Shown here piece by piece: positions 1 through 9,880 of a stretch of 64,000 bases of DNA. Under the pieces are notes generated by a model, which worked only from the letters and a program-made list of their open reading frames with translations, ran no database searches and was not told the DNA's origin. The position numbers and the translations under genes are program-made. The first letter of the stretch is position 1. Each line of letters opens with the position of its first letter. The stretch spans positions 40,195,634 through 40,259,633 of the forward strand of contig OZ022238.1 in assembly GCA_963978895.1 (NCBI GenBank), in the 5' to 3' direction. The stretch comes from Erpobdella octoculata (taxonomy: Eukaryota > Annelida > Clitellata > Hirudinida > Erpobdellidae).

Positions 1-278
1 AGGATTTAAATGAAATTCAAAAACTGCTCAAATCCAATCTGAAAACCCTGGGATCCCGGGGTTGAGAATTTTTCAATCCCGTAATCCTGGGATTTGTAAT
101 GCCTAAGAATAGTTGATAAATGGAATCAGCTCCCAAACAGTTTGGTGTTGTCAAAGAGTGTGAACGAATTTAAAAACAACACAACATTGATAGGTTGTGG
201 AAAGAGAAAGAATGATTAAAAGAAACCGAAGATAGAGAGACAAGAAGTCTTAAAACTTTTGTCTTATTTACTTTACTA

Positions 279-325
279 ATGGCAACTGGGTAGTTGGTAA
301 GATTAAGTGAGTCTAGGTTCGAGTC
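279..325 (+). other. tRNA-like A/B box pair in intron
   Basis: A stretch resembling a pol III A box (TGGCAACTGGGTAGTTGG, 279-296) is followed by a B-box-like GGTTCGAGTC (316-325). The spacing is roughly that of a tRNA gene, but I cannot fold an acceptor stem. The copy near 51187-51235 has GGTTTGAGTC in the B box. It is most likely a decayed tRNA-derived SINE head, or chance. Confidence 0.25.
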
Positions 326-441
326 TTTATCTTTGTTTTGAAAAATTTACAATTTTTTAAAGCAGGTAGGCAATGAACAAATTAAATAAAACAATTGTTT
401 AGATTATAACATTGTTTTCGTTTTTTAAAATATTACTTTAG

Positions 442-558
442 GAGTTGATTCAAAATGCTGAAGATGCAGGTGCAAGTAAAGTTAGTTTTCTCATGGACTA
501 TACAACATATGGCACAGATCCTGACAAGTTACATCATAAGGATTTGGCTAAATTTCAG
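442..558 (+). CDS. SACS: Sacsin gene 1, internal exon A: ATPase N-box
   Basis: This 117-bp exon (39 codons, phase 0 at both ends) lies between an acceptor ending TTTAG and a GTGTAA donor. It encodes [16 protein letters not shown], the E..QNA.DA.A signature of the nucleotide-binding N-box in the HSP90-like ATPase fold of sacsin repeat regions. It is the start of the first sacsin module, and the exons upstream are outside the window. The next expected exon, homologous to 53281-53428, is not found between here and 6046. Joining directly to the exon at 6046 would shift the frame and soon reach a stop. The exon is identical to 51349-51465. Confidence 0.85.
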
Positions 559-659
559 GTGTAACTTTTTTGCTTTAGTTGATTTAGTCTATATTCTAGC
601 CTTTTAGTCTACTTAGTTAATTCCACAGTTTTACTAATTTTAATTAGATTTGTTCAGAA

Positions 660-1740
660 CAGCTCAGCCGCTCTGAAACACTCGACCCAGCTATAGATAC
701 TGAAAACCTAAATTTTTACTTGAGGCTTCAACCGCAATCTAAGAACGACATGGTCAATTTTTTGACTCTCTGACACAGTCTCTTCCAGTTTCGCCGGAGC
801 ATATGTAGTCTTCACAGCAAACCCCATTAACCCCCGATCACCCAACCGCAAATTCAGTGATCACACAGAACTGTCCATCCTCAACTGACTCAATTGATTA
901 ATTTACGTAGCCTTATTCTTCCGAGAGTCCAAATTGGTCATCACTTTGATTTCTGGTTCATTTTCTTGAAAACTATTTTGTTTTGGAACCAAGTTCTCCC
1001 CAATTGTCCAAAACTGATCATCTCTCAGAAAATCTGACCCACCCTCCTGCAATTCCTGCTGAACATCCGCACCTCAAATGTCATCATTGCAGACATCACT
1101 CAAGTCATCTCCGCCAAGCTCGTTGCCTATAAACACTTTTTTTAAACAGGAACTTTTCACTATTCTTAGTCACACAATCCTCTTTCAAGCAAGACCCGCA
1201 ATCCACATTTGAGAGGTTTTCTGCGCAACTTCCACGATCATTCAAAACTCTTCCCACAGATCCAAGAACTTCCAAAGAATCTGACAGAGTCCAGCAACAC
1301 TCAGTAACAGGGCCCACCTTGGCAGCGCCTCGTCACAAAACTGGATCAAACTTTTTTCTCCGCTCCTACCATGCCTAACCTGATCCGTGCAGTCTGTCCG
1401 GCCGCTATCTGTCATATGCTCAAAACACAGCTGATAGACTCGGTCGCCCAGAAATAATTCTTATTTTCTTTGTGATGTTTTTTTGTTTCCTTTTTTTCTA
1501 TATTGTATATAACTGGGGTTTGCATGTCCGTTGTGTCTCATAAACGGGCGGGACACTTCTTTCTTCTTTTTTCATTTTTTTCATTTTTCTCTTTTTACAA
1601 CGTTTTTATTAACTTGTTCTGATGTTTCCTGTTGTTTGTTTCATGGAATTTTCTAAAGCTTTCGTAAGGCACTTCTAATGGTGTTAAAAATTGTTTTTTT
1701 TGCGTTCAGGGGTATATTCGGTGACAATACATTAATCCGT
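660..1740 (-). repeat. Decayed SAP-ORF element relic, copy A
   Basis: This intronic block is shared with 51560-52960. Within copy B, 52350-52620 aligns by eye with 49245-49510, part of the coding region of the LTR element at 47741-49960 (for example the shared CGCTGGTCCAGAACCAT). The block is therefore a decayed relative of that element on the minus strand. Only short reading frames remain (such as 1105-1317). Copy A has lost about 235 bp at 1440 that copy B keeps. Confidence 0.55.
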
Positions 1741-2124
1741 TTACAGATTTAAATAAGTAAAAATGAAAAATTAAATTAAAACAAGTAAATTAAAAACGAA
1801 TTTTTAAAACCAACGCTCTTATATGTAATTAAAACACAAATTTTGCAATCAATTTTTTCTTATATTACTCTTTTATTTTATATTAAAGTCGAAATATCTT
1901 AATTATATCGAAATTAATTAAAATTAACTAAATTAATTGACTTATTGTAAAACTAATAATTGAATATTGCATTGTCTTCTATTTTGAGCATGTATGCAAA
2001 ATTTGAAAAAAATCTATCATCAGGAAGTGACTCAAAAATTGATTGCAAGATTTGAAACAGACAGAGAAACAGACAGACAGAGAAACAGAGACGACGAGTT
2101 AATAAAAGCATTGGTAAAAAAAGC
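1741..2124. other. AT-rich intron, no gene seen
   Basis: Low-complexity AT-rich sequence, mostly absent from copy B. I see no coding sequence, splice site or structured repeat in it. Confidence 0.6.
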
Positions 2125-2545
2125 TATTATTTGTCATTATATCTAAGTCAACGAACTAAAATTTTTGAATCTAAAACATCCGTTACGCTCAATCTTGTAC
2201 ATTATTTATTTCTTTCATATGAAATTAAAATTCATAAATTTAACTCGATGTATGAATTAGTTGTTATCTAACCCTAACCCTAACCTTAATCCTAACCTTA
2301 ACCCTAACCCTAACCCTAACCCTAACGGACAACCTTGATTAATTTTAATTCATTTAAGGCCTAATTCATGTCGGAAACATTCAATTGATGTATTGTCATC
2401 CAGAATAAAGCTTTCCTGAAAGTTTTAAACCTCTAGGTGGTCGAAAAGTGTGGAATTTTTGTTTCTAAGATTTGATCACCACAGACAAACAAACAAACAA
2501 ACAAACAGAGAGACGAGTGAAGTTAAATAAAAGCCTTAAAAAAAT
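2125..2545 (+). repeat. Dispersed repeat with internal telomere-like tract
   Basis: This is one of at least four copies of a family in the window; the others are at about 10400-11030, 53005-53135 and, inverted, 54600-55175. Shared features are a TTTCATATGAAAT(T/C)AAAATTC block, GTTATCTAA followed by a variable CCCTAA tract, a GGTGGTCGAAAAGTG block, and a run of CAAA units before AGTTAAATAAAAGC. No coding capacity is seen. The family type is unknown; the CAAACAAACAAA run resembles tails or ends of several invertebrate elements. Confidence 0.65.
2270..2325 (+). repeat. Interstitial telomere-like (CCCTAA)n tract
   Basis: About nine units of CCCTAA with CCTTAA variants lie inside the dispersed repeat at 2125-2545. 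The same tract recurs at 53069-53119 and inverted at 54816-54835, always between GTTATCTAA and the CGGACAAC block. Confidence 0.85.
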
Positions 2546-3269
2546 TAAGAATAAAAGCATTTAAAAAACTAAAAATAAAAGCATTTAAAAAAATTAAACA
2601 AAAAGATTTAAACACCAAAAAGTAAAAAAAAATAATTAAAAAAAACAACGCTTATATTTAAAAAATTTCAAGACAATATTTGAGTGCGCGTAATAAAACT
2701 GTTTGAACGAAACTTTTCATTCGGAAGATAAAAGCATTCGGCGATATATATATAAAGACGTTGTTTTAAAAAAAAAGAATTTTTTATTTTTTTTCTTAGG
2801 CTGAATACTTCTTATAAAAAGTTCATTATTCCTGTTTTTATTTGCAAACCGATGAACACCATATTGAAAAAAATATTGGTAATTAAAACACAAAATGCTT
2901 CCTAAAATTTCTTATATAAATTAAAATTGTCGTCTGATTCATTAATTGTTTGCCTTTTTTCAGTGTTTTTTAATTTAATTAGTTTTAGCCAAAAACATTC
3001 AACTTTAATGTTGCTCTTAAAGTTGTAAAACATGTAAAATTATATAAAACTTTCAATTTTCTTAAATTTTTTAAAATTATTTAAAAGTTTTGATCAGTAA
3101 ATTTTGTTCAGTTTTGCAAATTGTTACGCATATCAGCTATAGACCGTAAAATAAGTGATGCGATGCTTCAAACTCATTTATTTCAGTTAATTTGAGTTAA
3201 TACTGAACTTTTTTTAATTCTGGAAAACCTATGTGTGCGTGATTCAAATGTATTAAACTTAAAATGAAG

Positions 3270-3662
3270 CTATTCTTCCTCGGTAGATTCGTCGATGACA
3301 ATGTTATTACCAACACAAGTATCTTCCATTTTGGTAATTCTAAAAACTTGAAAATTTTCGATAAACAACGCAAGCAACAGAACACTAACACGAAACAAAA
3401 AGAAAAAACTATTCCTAACTTCGACCGAAGTTATCGTCCGTGCCATAGAATCAAACATTTAACCGCAAACATAAAAATAATATAAAAATGATAAACAAAT
3501 TTTTTCTAAAAGATTCAGTTATATTCAGTTTTCTCAATAGATTCAGTTTCAGTTACAGTTTTTAAAAATGATTCAGTTTCAGTTTCAGTTGAAGTTACTG
3601 AATCTAAAAAATTTCAGTTAACTGAATGTTTCAGTTTTAGATTCAGTAATTGTAACAACCCT
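3270..3662. mobile_element. Probable hAT-type relic with CAGTTA repeats
   Basis: This segment lies where copy B has the second sacsin exon. From 3505 it is dense in (T)TCAGTT and its complement, and it ends in TTGTAACAACCCTAG, resembling the end of the CAGTTA-rich element at 40325. No full transposase is visible. A decayed hAT-like element is the best guess. Confidence 0.35.
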
Positions 3663-4059
3663 AGAGACAGCAAACATTCTTGCCACCACTTTTTCTGAAA
3701 ACTCTTCAGACAATAATCTCGACCCTTCGTTCAAAAAGGAAAAGGCAAAAATGGAGAACATACACTTAGCCATCTTGTAGTAGCGTTGTTGTCTATACTC
3801 CCTCTGTCCCAGACGGCATTATATCACGGTACATGTTTATAAAATCAACAAAATTTATAGTAATCAAGAAGAATAAGATAGATACGAGCTGACAGTGAGC
3901 ACGTGCTAAAGCTCGCACTTGAGTGTCATGTTTATTGATCAGAGTAGCGTAACAGAGCATATGCTCGTACTCCAATGTCGTGTATTAATGCTCACCTTTC
4001 ATTGTTTATCCCTACAATTGTTTAAAATTTAGCACTTTCACTTTTCAATTTCTACTTAT

Positions 4060-4292
4060 CAGTAGCGTAACTAGGGTTTGTGGCGCCCGGGGCAAAGTCT
4101 AATGAATGCGCCCCTACAACAACATCCCATCTGTCTTTAAAACTTTCCTTTCAACAATCCTAATGACTAGGGAGGGGGGGTAGTCTGAGCCACTTTTCAA
4201 TTTTTTTTCGAAACCTTCGTTTTATTTTGCGCCCCATTTAGAATTGCGCCCTGTGCCACGGCACCGCTGGCACCGCCTTTACTACGATACTG
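4060..4292. mobile_element. hAT-type MITE (233 bp), copy A
   Basis: The ends are CAGTAGCGTAACTAGGGT and, inverted, CAGTATCGTAGTAAAGG. The 8-bp flanks are CTACTTAT and CTCCTTAC; in copy B (56950-57182) they are CTCCTTAT and CTCCTTAC. The 8-bp duplication and CAG termini fit the hAT superfamily. There is no coding sequence. Its presence in both copies shows that it predates the duplication. Confidence 0.7.
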
Positions 4293-4354
4293 CTCCTTAC
4301 TTTAAAATTTCACGTTCTATATTTATTTACTAGCAGTGCCCGTCGCATCTATAG

Positions 4355-4526
4355 TAGAGTACTGCACGGGCCGATTTTTCACGGTCCGACTCGGCCCGGC
4401 CCTTTTTATCAAGCCTAACATACCTATATACTTGACAAAAATCTCGGCCCGGCTTCACTTCAGGTCCGGCCCTGCCTGTCTCAAGACCCTAAAATTACGG
4501 CCTTGCCCGGCTCGTGCAGTACTCTA
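4355..4526. mobile_element. hAT-type MITE (172 bp) with TAGAGTACTGCACG ends, copy A
   Basis: The inverted ends are TAGAGTACTGCACGGGCCG and, at the right, GGCTCGTGCAGTACTCTA. The flanks ATCTATAG and ATCCATAG form an 8-bp target duplication with one mismatch. It has no coding capacity. Copy B carries the same element at 57245-57421, so the insertion is older than the duplication. Confidence 0.75.
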
Positions 4527-5439
4527 ATCCATAGAGCCCTACACCGATTTTTTAGACCCGAGCCCGGCTTATTTTATAGTCAGTGGCGCATGTTCAGATG
4601 CGGCGATTCAGCGAAATCTTGGGGATGGGGCGAAGAATTTTTAAATTCAACTTAGAGAATCTTAAAACTTGAATGACCATGCCAATATACACTAAAATGT
4701 TATATTTTCATGTAAAACATCATAATAATTAAAAAAACATTCTACAAAAATATTAACTTTTATTAAATATTAAACACAGACAAAAAAAACTTTTAAACTA
4801 TGAATGTAACAACGGGTATCTAAAAAATTAAAAAATATTAGCAGAGATATATGATATAACTAAGTAGATATAATTCAAAATATATGAAAAATACTACGTT
4901 TATAAACTAATCTAAATAAATGAGCTAATAAAGATATTTTTTTTATTTGGTAGAAAAAATCTTGTGGGGGACGCCATTTATATTCAAAAAAGCGTTCTAT
5001 ACTGTTTAAAAAATAACAGATGGTTAGTTTGAGTAAAAGGTGCCCCACGTTTTAAGTTTTAAAAAATTATGGCTTGTTCATTATACGAATGTCCACAATT
5101 ACTGCATGTCTCCATCAAAACATTTCTCACACAGCCCAGAAAATTGTTTTTTTTTTTTTTTAGGTCACAAAAACGTAGTATTTAAAAAAAGTTTTTAAAT
5201 ATATTTTTTTTTATTTTTTAAAGTTTTAATTAATTTTATTTTATAATTCATTCAAATTTTGTCCAATCGATCTGAAAACTTAATAGTAAATTCCGCAAGA
5301 CAAATAAACCCACCAAATTTCGACTCGATTGGACAAAGGGTCCCAACATATGGCTTTAGCATACTAGCAAGCCATCACGCAAGCAGCAAGCAAACACGGT
5401 GAAGTTAATTTAAAGGATTTAAAAAGAAAGCAAGAAAAA
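4527..5439. other. AT-rich intron, no gene seen
   Basis: AT-rich DNA shared with copy B (60648-60956 plus 63002-63540). It contains the intact pre-insertion site of the copy-B Helitron at about 4900 (GAAAAATACTACG). No exon or structured element was recognised. Confidence 0.6.
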
Positions 5440-5561
5440 AAGAAAAAAAAAGAAAAAGTGAAAGAACGAGAAAGAAAAAAAGCGAAAGAACAAAGGAGAT
5501 AGATAAAAAACAGCAGAGAAAATCATCTAAGAACCTGGGCAACGCCGGCTAACCCAGCTAA
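5440..5561 (+). mobile_element. Helitron-like 3' end
   Basis: A purine-rich stretch ends in CCTGGGCAACGCCGGCTAACCC and then AGCTAA before a T. The motif matches the terminal hairpin and CTRR end of the elements at 53609 and 60957, here on the + strand. The 5' end was not located. The copy-B partner ends at 63675. Confidence 0.4.
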
Positions 5562-6045
5562 TCTTTTATTTAACTTTACTGGTTTCTTATTGATATGAGG
5601 GCGAATCTTGTAACGTTTAAAAAACATACTTCCCGTCATCAACTCAATCTAAAATTTGGTGTATTGAATTTTGCTGATAAATTTTTTTTGAATCGATTGG
5701 ATAACATGTAATTTAAATTTGGAAAAATAAAAATTTTTGTCAAAGAAATAATACCATCAGTTTCAAGTTTATTAAAAAACGACAATTGATTTTTTAAATA
5801 GAAAATTTATAATCAAAACCTTGTTTTTATGAGTTGATTTGAATTATTTATCCAGAGATAAATAAAAAAATTCTCCAACTTTTCAATGTGAAAATAATTT
5901 TTTTGGCTTTTGAAAAAATCTTTGCTGATTTTAAGTTATGATTTCTGTTATTCAGTGAAATAAATAGTCATTTATACAAAAAACACGCCAATATAACATT
6001 TTTTTTATAATTTTTTGTTACTAGCAATTTTTGGAACAATTTCAG

Positions 6046-6261
6046 ATTTACCAAGCATTTACAGTGGAAACAATATTGGCTTTATTGATCCTCACAAAAG
6101 ATATTTTGAAGTTAATGTCCCAGGGCAAAGCTCTCCAGAAAGAACATCAAGCTATGACTGGAATTTAAATGATGAAATGGACAAAATCGAGATTTTCAGA
6201 CTGAGTCATCAGTTTGAACCATTCTTGCAAGATATTTTTGGAGTAAAAAAAGATAATTTTG
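6046..6261 (+). CDS. SACS: Sacsin gene 1, exon C of the first ATPase module
   Basis: The exon lies between an AATTTCAG acceptor and a G|GTAATTG donor (216 bp, phase 1 to phase 1). It encodes LPSIYSGNNIGFIDPHKRYF near its start, matching the segment after the glycine motif in sacsin modules (compare NNSIVFFDPHTKY in module 2 of the giant exon). Its first codon is completed by a G from the preceding exon, which fits exactly the exon at 53281-53428 of gene 2. Its last base, G, joins the GA opening 12060. The protein part is clearly sacsin-like; whether it is translated in gene 1 is doubtful because its partner exon is missing. Confidence 0.85.
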
Positions 6262-6699
6262 GTAATTGCTTTAATGTTTGGTTTGGTTAAACTACAAATT
6301 TAAACAAAAAATTAGAAACATGATTTTAAGACAGTGATAAAATTTCATAGCGGTGTCGTATTGTAAAAATATTACCCCGGCGAATAGTAATCAAAAGATG
6401 TTTATAGTTACTATGACATCAAGACGATGAAAGTTTTTTTCGTCGTTATCGTTATGTTTCTTTAAATAATTTTTTAATAATTTTTGCTTTTTAAACTTTT
6501 CAGAAGTATTTATTTTTGTAACTGAACTTTAAATTTTTTTGAAGTGAGTTCATTGTAGAATGATCTTCAGAACTTTTGAATTTAAATAGATGAATAAGTA
6601 GAAAAAATCTCTCGATACAATTTCATTTAGATTATACTATACGCATATACGAATGTATGTGTGTTTAATTGTGTGTGCGTGCATGAATTCGTAAATGCA
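6262..6699. other. Intron, no element recognised
   Basis: AT-rich intron between the donor of exon C and the first ATGT tract. Nothing else was recognised. Confidence 0.6.
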
Positions 6700-6734
6700 T
6701 GCATGCATGTATATATGTATGTATGTATGTATGT
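6700..6734 (+). repeat. (ATGT)n microsatellite, left remnant
   Basis: A short ATGT/GCATGCATGC tract abuts the (TTA)n tail of the LINE at 6735. With 8725-9073, 9861-9880 and 11842-12003 it looks like one array split by insertions. Confidence 0.8.
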
Positions 6735-8724
6735 TATTATTATTATTATTTAGTCCGTAGCCGGCGCTTGGGGAGGAGGATGTCCTCGAAGCCAATACGC
6801 TGCTGTCGGTGCCACGGGACCACGAACGTCTTCCACGACAATCTTCCATTTTCCTCGATCGGCTGCAACCCTTCTCGCCCCATCGGCGGTCAGTCGCTTC
6901 CTCTTGAGGTCCCCATCAATAATTTTCAGCCATGTTTTCTTTGGCGCCGAACGTTGGATGCGCCAGCCAGGCGGTCGCTCCCGCCAAAGTAAACTATTGG
7001 GAAGCCGTTTATCATCCATTCGGCAGACGTGCCCGAACCACCGTAGTCGCCGTTTTTAGATGTGTTCGTCGATCAGTGGTTGTCGATCACACCGTTCACG
7101 GATCGTCTCGTTTCGAATGCGGTCGCGGATGGAGACTCCCAGTATTCGCCGCAGGCATTGCATTTGGAATACTTCAAGTCTATTCACATCGGATTTAAAC
7201 AATGTCCATGTCTCCGAGCCATATAGGAGGATCGGAAGAATCAATGTTCGGTAAAGACGAATTTTTGTCTTGATTGCAATGTTCGTTCTCTTCCAAACGC
7301 ACCATCTGAGCGCTGCAAATGCCGCAGTCGCCTGGCCAACGCGGCTGTGGACGTCGGCCGACGACGACGTCTTCTTTTCCTGCACGATCGATCCAAGGTA
7401 TTTAAATTTCGTCACTTGCTCGATCTGGACATCATTTAGGTGGACATGAGCTGGCGACCCGTCCGTTGTTAATACCTTGGTCTTCTCGGCGTTGATCTTT
7501 AGGCCGTATGACTTGGCAATATTGCCGATGTCGTTTAGGCAATCTGTAGCTTCCACGTCGGTGTCGGCGAATACGGCGCTATCGTCCGCGAACATCAGAT
7601 CAGTGACAAAGTTGTTTTTGTCGTATTGAACACCACGCCTTCCTTCGAACGATTTCCTCATGATCGCATCGATCACGACGTTAAATAAAAGCGGAGAGGT
7701 GACGTCTCCCTGTCGGACACCGGTTTGAATGGTAAACTCGTCCGATAGGTCGTTTCGAATTCGGATGCAGCTGGTCGAACCACTATACGACGCTTGTAAC
7801 AAACGGATGACTTTCGGCGGTATGTTTTCTCTTTCCAATGCCGTCCACAATGATGGCCAATGGATGCAGTCGAAAGCCGATTTGAAGTCGATGAAGACAA
7901 CAACAGTCCGCCGGCCACATCGAACCCTCTCTTCCACGAGTTGGCGTAGTGCGAAGATTTGATCGATGCATCCACGATTCGGTCGAAATCCGGCCTGTTC
8001 CTCTCGGCACGATTGTTCACAATGTTTTTGTAGTCGTGACTGAATGATCTTCGTGAATACTTTTCCAACGATTGAAAGGAGACTAATGCCGCGGTAGTTT
8101 TTGCATTCTCGACTGTCTCCTTTCTTCAAAATGGGAACGACGATCGCTTTCCTCCACGCTGATGGTACGTACTCCGTGTCCCAGATGCATGTTAATAGGA
8201 CGTGTAGACGTTGCAATAGAATGTCACCACCAGCTTTGATCATCTCGGCTGTAATTTGATCGATGCCCGGCGCTTTTCCGTTCTTGAGCGATTTGACGGC
8301 CGCTTTCACTTCGGCGATTGTTGGTACGTCGACGGGAAATGGGATCTGCGGTTGATCGATTTGTGGCGGGTCCGCGGCTGGTCCTGCAGGCGGATCGTGG
8401 TTGTACAGTTCGTGGAAGAATTCCCGCCACCTCTGTAATCGATCGGAGGACGAACTAACAAACTTTCCATCCGTTTTCCTGATGTTATCGTTGATCGATT
8501 TTGTTTTTCCGCCTAAACGTTGTAGTGTCTGATACAATGTTCGATATTCATGTCGTGATGCGGCTTCTTCCATTTCGGCTGCAACATCGTTCCAATACGC
8601 CTCTCGCTCGATCTTCATTTTCCGCCTTACCTCTTGATTAAGTCGCCGGTATTGTTCGAAATCGACGTGCTTGATTCTTTTCCGCTCAGCTACCAAATCC
8701 AGACACTCATCCGAAATCCATGGC
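6735..8724 (-). mobile_element. 5'-truncated RTE-like LINE inserted in ATGT array
   Basis: The element lies on the minus strand. Its 3' end is a (TAA)n-type tail at 6735-6750 and its 5' end stops abruptly at about 8724, where ATGT repeats resume. ATGT sequence on both sides indicates insertion into the microsatellite. The endonuclease domain is missing, as usual after 5' truncation. Clade is judged from the RT and the C-terminal RRLRWFGHV block; RTE or a close relative is likely but was not tested by phylogeny. Confidence 0.75.
6750..8722 (-). pseudogene. LINE reverse transcriptase with one in-frame stop
   Basis: The frame begins inside the linker after the lost endonuclease (PWISDECLDLVAERKRIKH) and runs through a full reverse transcriptase: KAPGIDQI, FIDFKSAFDCI, TGVRQGDVTSPLLF and the catalytic FADD at 7581-7592. 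A TAA at 7056-7058 interrupts it. The same frame then continues with KRRLRWFGHVCRMDDKRLP to a natural end at 6750, so this is one nonsense change and not a frameshift. A reading frame also runs on upstream into the ATGT array as a Tyr-Ile-His-Thr repeat, which is not protein-coding. Function once: target-primed reverse transcription. This copy cannot move by itself. Confidence 0.8.
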
Positions 8725-8947
8725 ATGTATGTATGTATGTATGTATGTATGTATGTATGTATGTATGTATGTATGTATGTATGTATGTATGTATGTATGT
8801 ATGTATGTATGTATGTATGTATGTATGTATGTATGTATGTATGTATGTATGTATGTATGTATGTATGTATGTATGTATGTATGTATGTATGTATGTATGT
8901 ATGTATGTATGTATGTATGTATGTATGTATGTATGTATGTATGTATG

Positions 8948-8979
<32 letters not shown>

Positions 8980-9073
8980 TGTATGTATGTATGTATGTAT
9001 GTATGTATGTATGTATGTATGTATGTATGTATGTATGTATGCATGCATGCATGTTTGTATGTACCTATGTATG
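8725..9073 (+). repeat. (ATGT)n microsatellite
   Basis: About 80 ATGT units with few interruptions, ending in GCATGCATGC and CTATGTATG. It is flanked by the LINE on the left and the hAT MITE on the right. Long reading frames through it on both strands are artefacts of a 4-bp repeat without stops. Confidence 0.95.
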
Positions 9074-9860
9074 CAGGGCCGTATTTAAGGGGCGGTTTAC
9101 GGGTTCAACCCCCCCCCCCAAATCATGACAAATATAAAATCGGTGTAAAATAAGAACAAATGTGCTAGGATAATATAAAATATCCTTGAAAAATTGCAAT
9201 GTTAATGTGATTTTAAATTTTGAATTAGGTTCTATTTTAAAACAATTGGTCTCTATGTTTAGCTAATAAATTTGTCTTTATAATGCATTAAGTTACAAAC
9301 CCAATGCAGTCGAAAATTATAATCTACAGTAACAGGGCCCCAAACACTAGTGAAAAATCTTCTCCATACATTTACATAGGGACGGTGACGGTTTTTCGCC
9401 TATGACTTTTTTATTTTTTAGAATAATAGTTTTATTTTTCCACCATGATATTTCTCTTCTACAAACCTTTTAAGCGATCTATTGCACAACCCCATGCACA
9501 AACTTTTTTTTTGCAAGTTAGTTGGGGTATCCAGCAGCGCTGATAACTTCGGTATCATACTCTGGTTTACTTCAGTTCAATCTCATTCTTCTTTGCCCTA
9601 AAGCAAACCTCCATTCTTCCAATGGCTTCTCTACTTGTTTTTTGTTTTCCGTACAGATCACAATATTTTTTATTTTATTAAAAATTATAATCACGAGAAA
9701 ACGGTTAGCTACTGAGGAAATGTTTAAGTCCTGTAAAATGTTCTTTGTCTTGAACATTTTGGTCCTGTATTTTTTACAATTGTGATACATTCCATGATAG
9801 AGGAAAAATTTGAAAACAATTTGAACCTCCCCCCGAAAACAATTTCTAAATACGGCCCTG
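9074..9860. mobile_element. hAT-type MITE (787 bp) inside ATGT array
   Basis: Termini are CAGGGCCGTATTTA and, inverted, TAAATACGGCCCTG. Both sides have TATGTATG (9066-9073 and 9861-9868), compatible with an 8-bp target duplication, although the array makes that partly automatic. There is no transposase; the interior is AT-rich. CAGGGCC ends with 8-bp duplications are typical of hAT elements. Confidence 0.75.
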
Positions 9861-9880
9861 TATGTATGTATGTATGCATG

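Larger units (their letters stand above)
1..5835. repeat. Segmental duplication, copy A
   Basis: This block matches 50898-63945 in the same orientation with high identity. The two begin with the same words, share the exon at 442-558 base for base, share two hAT MITEs at the same relative places, and separate again at about 5835 and 63945. Copy A lacks about 235 bp near 1440, has about 440 bp extra near 1775-2210, and has a different segment (about 3270-3740) where copy B carries a sacsin exon. The duplication probably extends left of the window. The alignment was made by eye; a dot plot would give exact identity. Confidence 0.9.

Noticed and set aside
2270..2325. Chromosome end or fusion point
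   Set aside because: The tract is internal to a dispersed repeat with copies elsewhere in the window.
8725..9044. Upstream extension of the RTE-like ORF into the microsatellite
   Set aside because: The homologous protein starts at the LINE truncation point; the repeat part is chance read-through of stop-free repeat.
8634..9153. Long frames on both strands with Met-Tyr-Val-Cys or His-Thr-Tyr-Ile repeats
   Set aside because: Translations of the (ATGT)n microsatellite, which has no stop in most frames. The same applies at 11829-12042, 33342-33585 and 40049-40397.
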